From Mariniblastus sp964414815 (GTDB lineage Bacteria > Planctomycetota > Planctomycetia > Pirellulales > Pirellulaceae): a DNA stretch of 64,000 nt. The stretch is taken from assembly GCA_964414815.1 (NCBI GenBank), contig CAYPXY010000001.1, forward strand, positions 62,001 to 126,000, read 5' to 3'. Positions 52,906-62,200 of the stretch are shown here, one piece after another. Under the pieces are notes generated by a model. It did no database searches and had not been told where the DNA came from. It saw nothing but the letters and a program-made list of their open reading frames with translations. A program made the translations under genes and the position numbers. How positions within the stretch are numbered: position 1 is the first letter of the stretch; every line of letters begins with the position of its first letter.

Positions 52906-53208
52906 GTGCGAATTTTCTGGCCTTACAATCTCGATATCTTTGCCATTCACAACATCGTCGAACAGCCCCAATTCAGCAGCTTTCTCTAACGCTGGAAGCA
53001 GTTTTTCTTGATGTTCTTCTAGTGAACTACTCACATCGAGAATCGAAACTTCTTTGGCTTCCCCAATTGTTAGACCGAAGACGTGAATAAGCATCCTTAT
53101 TCTCGCCAAATTGTCGAGCCCATTTTTTTCCGCCAATTCGTAAGCAGAACGAGCATTCATGCCGTGTTCTTTTGCGGCAATGTAATCTGAAAAATCGTCG
53201 TTATACAT
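52873..53208 (-). CDS. Candidate immunity protein for the giant Rhs toxin
   Basis: A 111-residue acidic helical protein beginning 8 bp after the stop of the giant gene. It ends in the Y repeat, which encodes its last residues (ESKNSNDQ). The N-terminal part (YIAAKEHGMNARSAYELAEKNGLDNLAR) looks like a short helical repeat. No family recognised; role inferred from position. Confidence 0.72.
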   Translation of the reverse strand: MYNDDFSDYIAAKEHGMNARSAYELAEKNGLDNLARIRMLIHVFGLTIGEAKEVSILDVSSSLEEHQEKLLPALEKAAELGLFDDVVNGKDIEIVRPENSHDVESKNSNDQ

Positions 53209-53216
53209 TTTCTAAT

Positions 53217-56200
53217 TTACCATTCAAATATTCTGAAATAAACTTCTTGAGATCCCGTGCCAAAACCATCAGGTAAAGGAAGACTCTTGGGTTGGAAACC
53301 TTGCCGAATCAAAAATTCTCTAACTCGATCGTTGTATACTGATCCGCCTTGAAGTTCAACCTTTCGTACTCCCAAGTGCCCAGCGAGTTCAAAGCTGTCA
53401 TCCGTGTACTTTTTAAATGCCCGAACATTTTCGAATACATGTTCTTGTCCAGGGTTGTTGATCGTAAAGAACTGCGTTGTTAGCTTGCCATCTTTCAATT
53501 GAGCAAAACCATCGACTGTTTTGCCACTGGCTTGCTGAATCTTCCAAGGAACAATTTTGCCTTCAAAGAATGCTCGCCTGCCTGCTTGATCAACGCCAAG
53601 TTGCTTTAGCGATTTTGCTTGGGCAAATAAACTGCTTTTGGCAATGTCAGCTAACTCTCCTGCAACGGCTGGCGCATTGGCCGCAAGTCTCTTTGCAGCC
53701 CACTTGAATGCAAAACCTAAAGTCACGGCCGCCGATGCAGCAATACCTCCGCTAATCAGAACATTTTTCAACTCCCAATCTCGGGCATCAGAAATTGTAG
53801 CTAGTACCCGTTGCGCGACTAGCGATCCAAATGTATGCAGGTAGCCGCCCAATTCATGCGCACCATCCAGCATCAGTTGCATGCCAGCCTGTTGAATCAA
53901 CATCGCTGGCCTAAATCCATATTGAAGAAGTGAGCCGATCAGTAGCCCCTGCTGAAGGACTTGCGAGTTGTATTGTATCGCGGCTACCGTTCCAAAGCTG
54001 ATAAACATCCCTGTCGGATCGACGCCCTGAATGGGGTCGTTGTGGACATAGGCGTATTTGTGGAAGCTCTGCGGGTCGCTGGAGTTTCCGTAGAATGGAT
54101 CGAGCGAATTGAAGCGACCGTTGGTTGGATCGTACCAGCGGGCGCGGAGGTATTGCTGGCCAATGTTGAAGTCAAATGCTTCACCACTGTACAGGTAGTT
54201 GGTCAGCGGTGTCCCGTTGGACGGGAAGCCCAACAGGTTGCCATAGGCATCAAAATGGTAAATCTGTTGAATACCAGCGGCCATGACCATTGCCGCCGCT
54301 GCATCGTAAAGCACGCGAACGCTGCCATGGCCGTCGGTACCGAACCAGACTTCCGACTTCTGGTTCCAGCTTTCCGTGGCAGGATTCCAGTTCGAAAGAT
54401 TCGTCTGGCTGATCTGATCGTGGCCAATGGTGTATACGACCTGCTTGATCGGTGCACCCACCTGGCCGTTGGCATCTACTGCAAACTCCGTTTCCATCAG
54501 GACTTGTGAATAGCCCGTCGGGTTCTGGCTGTCGGTCAGATACTCGGTGCGAGTCGTCGTGCTGCCGCCGAGGCTACCAGCTTTCGTGGTCGTTGAAGCA
54601 ACGCGATTGCCTGCCGAATCGTATTCGTAGGTCGTCGACGAATCGCCAACGCCACCAACGACAGGACCGCCGATGTGGGTGGTGGTCGACTTCGACATTC
54701 GTCCTTGCAGGTTGTATTCATAAGTCTGCGTCGTAACGGTCGGAGTTCCTATGACCGGGTCCGGCTCCGTGGTGACCTTCGATGTCTGCTGAGTTTTGTC
54801 GTAGGCGTAAGCCACCGTTTTCGTGATCGAGCCGCTCGTAATCGTCTCGTTCAACAAGCGGTCGTTGGCATCAAAACTGTAGACCGTCGTTTCCGTCGAA
54901 CTGCCGCTGGTTTTGACTTGCGACAAGCGGTTGCCCGCTAAATCATAGGCAAACGTCAGCGTGTAATCGGTGAACGCACTGTCAGAATCCGCCACTTCTG
55001 AAATCAAGCGTCCCGCAGCATCGTATTGCCAGATGAACTCGTTGGTGGCAATCGGGATAACTCCTGTCTCTCCCACCAGCGTCGAAAACTTCTCGGTAAC
55101 GCCTACTCGCTTGCCATCGGCGCGAAGTTCATAATCGAACTCGGCCATGATCTCGTGAGCATCGCGAATGCCGTTAAAGATTCCATTGGCGTCCGCCTTG
55201 TCGATCCAGTGATAGAGGGCCTCCAGACGATTGAGCGAATCATAATCGTAGTCGTGGATCAAGCCGCTGGAATACTTTGTCGTGTCGAGGTTGCCGATCA
55301 GGTCGTAGGCGTAGACCGTGATGTCGGGCTGGACGCCGGGAGTCGATGGATCGATATCCACCAGCGCATTGTTCCGCTCGACTGCCGTGACGGTTTTCAG
55401 ACGACCGAGTTCGTCATAGCTGTAGGCCGTGACATTCTCAAAGTCGTGGCTATCGACAGGCTGGAACATCGCACTCCGCCAGGCCATTTCGATTTGTTGA
55501 CCGAATGGGTTGTAGCGATATCGAATGAATCCCTCATCATTGGCAATCGTTTCGATCTGGCCTTCCTCGGTGTACGTCGTGGTCTCACTGCGGGTCAGCG
55601 TGAAGGTGCTGGTTCCCACGTCTCGGAGATACGTGGCTACACTGGAGATGCGGCCATCGTCGTTGTAGGTGTACACCCGTTTTTCATCCGGTGTACCGGT
55701 GCCGTTGTTATAACTGGCGGCGTCCTTGAAGTAGTGGGTTTCCACCAGGCGGCCGGTCACGTTGTTATAAACGCTGACCGTGCGAACGCCTTCGAACGAA
55801 ACGTGTAAGGTTTGTCGGCCCCGCAGGTCGTAGACAAAGTATTCCGAGAACGGTTGAGCAGCCCCATCGTCAGAGGTGCCTTGGATGCCATCGGCGCCAA
55901 AACCGAGTGGCAGGGTGCGGGAGACTTGCTGGCCCAGGATGTTGAACTCGAACCGGGTTTCATGTCCGTTGGGATCGACGAGCAAGGTCTGTTGCCCCTG
56001 TGCATCGTAGGCGTATTCGTAGCGCGGACGCTTGAGGGTACCCGGATTGGCAGGATCGTTGACGGCGGGCAGTTCCACCGCAATCAACCGGCCTTGCGAA
56101 TCGAACTCAAAGGTTCGCGTCGGGACAAGCTGCCCGCCGGCATCCACATAGCTGTTGTCGGCGGCCGACCAGGTCAGTTCCACATCAGAAGCCACTTGGG

Positions 56201-59200
56201 TGCTTTCGGCAACCTTGCGGCCTTGGTCATCATATCGCACCACCGCGTAGGAACCATCGTTGTAAATCGTGCGGACAACATTGCCCCGCACGTCGTACTC
56301 GTAAGAGGTTTCCTGGGCGTCCGAGTCATCGTGATTTCCATTGCCGGTCAAGTCGTGCCGGATATTGGATCGCTGCATGACCACCCGGCCCCGTTCATCA
56401 AACACCGTTTCGGTGCGGTGCCGGACCGTTTCACCGGCAATCACGATGGCTGGCCCGATCGTGGCGATCTGCCGACCCAGCGAATCGTATTCGTAGTTGG
56501 TCAACTGTCCGTCGGGACCGATGGTCTGAACGACTCGATTCAGGTCGTAGGATGAAGTGGTGGTGTAAAGTTCGGTTCCGCTGCCGTTCCAGGTGGTCTG
56601 GTTATTGGCATCGATCGTGACATTCACGTCCTTGAGTCGTACCGAACCGTAAGCCCGTCCCGCCTCGTCATACAGGGTCTTGGTAGCATAGATGGTGTCG
56701 CCGGCCCGATAGGAATCGGTTTGCAACAGGACTCGATCCTGGGCGTCGTAAACAGTTCGGGAAATGTAAATGACTTTGCCTGTTCCATCGGCATTCCAGG
56801 ATTCCGAACGGGTTTCCGTGGTTTGGCCTTTGAGATTACGAACCGTGGTGGTAACCAAACCCGAACTGGAACTGGTCGTGGAATAGTGGGTGGAAATCTC
56901 GGGACGACCCAGACCGTCGAATTCCGTTTCCGAATACGACAGGATTGTGCCCCCACTACTGACGGACGTCGAACCCCATCCCAAAACCATCACCAGGGCA
57001 ATATCCAGCCCTATGAGCTGATCGGTTCTTTCTACGCGCCCTTCGGAATCGTAGTAAGTGCGCGAACCGGTGATTTTGTCAACGGGCGTTCCTTCAATGT
57101 AACTGTCCGTTTGATACTCGACGCGTCCTTGGGAATCGTAAACCGTTCGGCTGATCGTCCAGCTTTCATTGCCCTCCGAATCGAGCGACAGGCTGCGCGT
57201 CTGAACCGTCAGTCCCCGCTCGTTTTCAATCGACTCGGACTGCGAAATCAGCGTCACGGACGGATCGTTGGCATGGTTGGCCAGTTTCGCATGAAGGGCC
57301 AGGAAGCCGGTTTCATCGAAAATCGTATCGCCGACAATTTCAAATTGCTGGCTCATGAGTCGCTGGCCCAACTCATTGGACACCCAATTGCCACCGACAC
57401 GTCCGTCGTAATCATAGGCCGTCACGTCCACCCGCGTGATCCGGACGGGATCGTTGACATCCGAGATCAATTGCCAGGAATGGGTTTGCTGGCCGTTGGC
57501 ATCGTAGGCAAAATACTGCCGTGGTCCGTTGAGGCTGTTGGTCCAGACCGTGAATCCTTCGCCATTGTAGCCCGTTTCCGACAGAACGATCTGCGTCCCG
57601 TCCGAGAGTACCTGGACCTGTCGTGTCAGTTGGCCAAACTCGTTGTACTGGTAGCGGATATGGTTGTACCGCACGTTCGACGGGCCATCGGTGGTAAATG
57701 TTTCAAGCAATCGACCGGATTCCGGATCGGTCAAGCGTACCGACGTCACACCAAACGGATCGATGGTTTTGAAGATGCCATTCTCGTCATCGTAGATATT
57801 CGTAACCACGGCACCGGTTGCATCGGTCGAGGTCAACACGCGGCCCTGGTCATCGTAAGTGATCAGGCTGGCCCATTCGGAAGGATGCTGATCGGGTTCG
57901 CCCGGCATCTGGAAAAGACGATTCTCGGAACCGATCACATAAAACGGTTTGCTTTGCGCGATCAGCAGTCCTCGGAGATTGTAACGCGAAACGGAAACGA
58001 GATACCGTTTTTCTGCAGCGTTGGTGGAATCGTGCACCAGTTGAACGACTCGCAGCACATCGCCCCGTCCATTGACCACTTCTTCGATGGTGATGCCCGC
58101 CAGATTGGTGGTGCGGACCTTCTGTCCATTGCCCAGATCGAAGCTGAACGAGAAATCGGTCGGCACGCCGTTGGCGTTGGTGGTCGATTTCAGGCGTCCA
58201 TAGGAATCGAGCAAATTGCCCTGGCTGTCTTCGGGAACGTTATAGTATTCCGCTTCGAAGATATTGACACCGTCATTGTCGTAGATGTCGGTCAGGTAGT
58301 GTTCGAATACCGAATCGAGGTAGCCGTAACTTTCCACTTTTCCGGAACGCCGTTCGACCTCGATCAGGTTGGACGGCTCAACCTTTTCGGTGTTGGGATC
58401 ATCTCCACTATAGCGATAGAGGACCTTTCGATTTTCGGCGGTCAGGTCTTCGATGGACACGATGCGATACTGAGGCTTGTCTGGCGAAGAACCGGGAACG
58501 ACCTGCTGCCGAATGACAATAGATTTCGATACAGGCTGACCGGCCTGATTGATTGCCCCGGTTCCCTCCGCCGAGATCACAATCTTGTGCAGGTCTTCAT
58601 TTTCATCAAAAAATCGCTCAATCTTGATCCGGGCGTCATTGCTATCTTCGATGGCGATCAGTTCACCCGTTCGGATGTCGAAGACATACTTCAGTCCATT
58701 TTCCGTTTCCAGAATAAAGGCCGTACCGAAACTGGATGCAATCGAATCGCGGTTGGAATTCGCATCGCGGTAAGTACCATCACCCCGTTCCTGGTTCAGG
58801 ACAAATCGCAAGTCCGGATCTACGTCCCGCAAGTATAGCTGGCTGTTGAATTCCGGATCGGGATTCAGGTACGGCAGATAAAGCCCGTTGCCCAGGGAGA
58901 CGGGATCGAAGGAGAACCGGTGTACGGAGCCATCGGGCAGCGCCACCAGCACCCGCGTGCCATCGGCCATCGCATGATTGATGTCGGTGGTTACGCCGGA
59001 AGGATGGGCGAAAGTGATCCGGGATTGCAGGAAGTTCAGGTTCCAGCCGGCGCTGAAATCGCTTTTAAATCCGCCTTTGCCGTTTTCGTCCAGTTCGCCG
59101 ACCAGCCCACTGCTGTAGGTTCGGATCAGCGGAATCGGGACACCGCCGAGAACGACATCCAGATCCGACATGCTCAAATCCAGATTGCCCAGACGGACTT

Positions 59201-62200
59201 CGTTCTGGACTTCGATAATCCGTTCATCGACGGCTACGATACAGTCAAGTGCGCACCGGACTTCGAGATACAGACGGTACTGGCCCGTTGGAAGTTGGGT
59301 GGCATCGATGACCCCAATCAATGAATCGGTCGTGATCGCAGTTCGATTTCGGGCCAGATACACGAAATCGTCCGGGTCGTTGAGCGAGATCAGCTTGAGA
59401 TCATAAACACCGCGTCCTCCTCGGTTTTCATCAAAAAAGTTGGCGTTGCCGATGACTTCGAATCGATCCGTGATCGGTGCGGATTGCTGATTGAGGTTGA
59501 GAATTTTTCCAATCGTGAACGTGGCCGGATCCTTCACATAGTAGCGGGCGTATCGTGTACTGGTGTTGCCGGCCTGGTCGTAGGCTTCGATGTTGATTTC
59601 CAGCAAGCCCTGATTCATTCCATTGACTAGATCGACTTTCCACAAACCGTGACGTGGACCACTGCCTCCACTGGAGCCAAAATAGTCTTCCGACGAGATA
59701 CCAAAGCTGACTTCGTCGCCCCCGGTGTTGTTGACTTTGACGATCCACGAACCATTTTGGCCGTTGGGCAGGTAGATGCCCCGGTTGTCCTGGATTTCAA
59801 TCCACAGGTCATACTCCTCGACTTGACTGGCTAGCAATTCCTGGGCAGGGGGGATGGTGTTGCCATTGGCGTCCTTCAAGAAGAACGTAATGGTCGGTGC
59901 CACATGGTCTTCCGTGCTGACGTCGATCGTCAACATTTTTTCCGCCGTGCCACCCCAACGGTCCTTGACCACCACGGTGACCTGCTTCTGTCCATTCCCC
60001 ATTGCGTTGGGAATGTTCCAGCGAATTTCTCCGGTGGTGGCGTGGATCGTCATTCCGGAAGGCACGGTGCCGGTCAAGCTGTAAGTCAGTGCGTCGCCGT
60101 CCGGATCAAATGCCTTGACTTTGTGTACAAACGCGGTTCCGACATAGGCCGTAAAATCGGTCGCCGAGATGATCTCTGGCAGGTTATTGTGAATCGCCTC
60201 CAGTCTGAATGTTAAATATCTAACATTATTGGCAACACCCTCTACGGGTGATTGGTCGGTGACTTTCAACCGGAACGTTCGCAGCCCTGCATCAGCGGCC
60301 ACGGGAGTCCAGGTGAATTTTCCGGTGGCATCGATGGTCGCGCTGGACGTTTGGTCGAGTTCAAAAACATGACCGGAAGTCTGATCGGGATCAAACACAC
60401 CGAACTGGTAGCTGAAGGTACTGCCAGTGGTTACGAACGGATTGGTCGGCGCACCGAGAATCAGTGGCTCAAAGTTGATGTGTCCGTCGATGGCCGGATC
60501 GACCCCATACAGGGTCAGCGCCCGGTCGGCATAGGAGGACGGATTGAATCGTTCATAAACGCGAACCCGATATTGGTGAAGGCCGGTCGTCGGTTCATCC
60601 CACTCGATCAGTCCGGTCTGGTTGTCGATGGAAATTGTTTCACCGCTGACGGGCTGGCCGTCGGTGGTCAACAGGACATAGGACAAGTGGTGACCCTCGG
60701 GATCGGCTCCTCGCGTCGGCAGACTCAGCGGTGTGTCGATTTCCCAAACGGTCGGGAAGGTCGTGGCAAACAGCGGCGGGATGTTGACGGCGTTGATCTG
60801 GAGCACGAACGAGAGGTTGGTTCCCGCACGCTGGGAACTGGCGCGAAGCCGGACATCGATATTCCGTCCCAGCATTTCAGGCCCTGGTGTCCACGAAACA
60901 CGTCCGGTTTCCGCGTCGACTTCCATTCCGGTAGGTGCCGTTTCCAGCGACCAGATGACGGTTTCGTTCTGATGCTCCGGATCGGGGGGAAGCAATACCG
61001 GTTGATAGACCAGAGGTTGGCCCACCGTAGCTCCGCTGGGAGGAGGCGTGAGGTTCGTATCGACCGCGGGTACATACGGATTGAACACCGATGGATGGAC
61101 GACGGTGATCGTCATCGGAATTTCTGGAAATTCACCCGTGCCATAGTTCACCCGGACCAGGAAACTGAATTCCTGCTGGTCATGGTAGGCAGGAGCGTTG
61201 TTCACTTCGTAGCGAAGCAAATCCAGGGAGGGCGTCCATTGCATCAAGCCATCGGTCGACATCACGATGCCGTCCGGCAGAGGGCTGCCAGATACAAAAC
61301 TGTAAACCAGTTCATGACCGCCGGGATTATTGACGTGGAATGGTTGTTCCCAGGGGCGGGCTGCCGAAATACGGAAATGGTAAGGCTGATTTAACGTGAC
61401 GTCCTGTTCCGGGTCGCGAACCGGCAGGTTGAAACGCACATTGCTGCTGCTGCCGTGATTGTCCTCGATTTCAATCTCGATTGGCAGCGATGCGGGAAGC
61501 GGATGGGTTGCGGTCCAGTCGCCAATCGCTTCACTGCTCCATTGAATCCTGTAGTTATTGGGATCTTCAGGCGTGGGAGTTTGTTCTACCAGAACGACGC
61601 CTGCATCGATTGCCGCTTGATTGAGAGTCAGCGTAATGGTGTCGTTCGGATTGGGGTCGACTGCCTGGAACCCGAAGCTGTAGTTTTGTCCCAGGTTGGC
61701 CTGACCTTGATGGGCATAAAGAATGGCGGGCGTCGAATTTTCAGTGATCGCGACCGCGTAAGTTTTCATGCTGCTGGCATTGAGCGCATCGGTTGCCCGC
61801 AACGTGATATGGTAAATGCCGCTGGTGTCGGGCTTGAACACCAGCATTTTGCCTGGCAGTGGACCGGGAGTAAATCCTGAAACGATCTCAAGATCGAAAT
61901 CGTGGCCATCGGGATCCACGACATCGAGCGGCAAATAGACCCACGAGTCTTTTTCAAAGGGCCCCAGTACCCGGTTCGGGAAGACGGGAGCACGATTTTC
62001 GGCTGGAGTGACGAACGGACGAACGTCAAACACCAACTCCCGTCGCAGGGTTCCATAACCGTTCGTTGCCGTCAGCGTGAGCTTATGTTTTCCGGCGTAT
62101 TGGGGGGACCATTGGATGGGGATTTCATATTCATAATAGTCACCGCTCTGGACGTGGGTTTGTACGATGGTGCCGAACCGGATTTCGTAATTCATCGAAT

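Noticed and set aside
56721..58838. 705-codon open frame on the plus strand within the giant Rhs gene
   Set aside because: It is the antisense shadow of the YD-repeat coding sequence; the minus frame has clear protein motifs throughout, and the plus product is compositionally a shadow with no domain.
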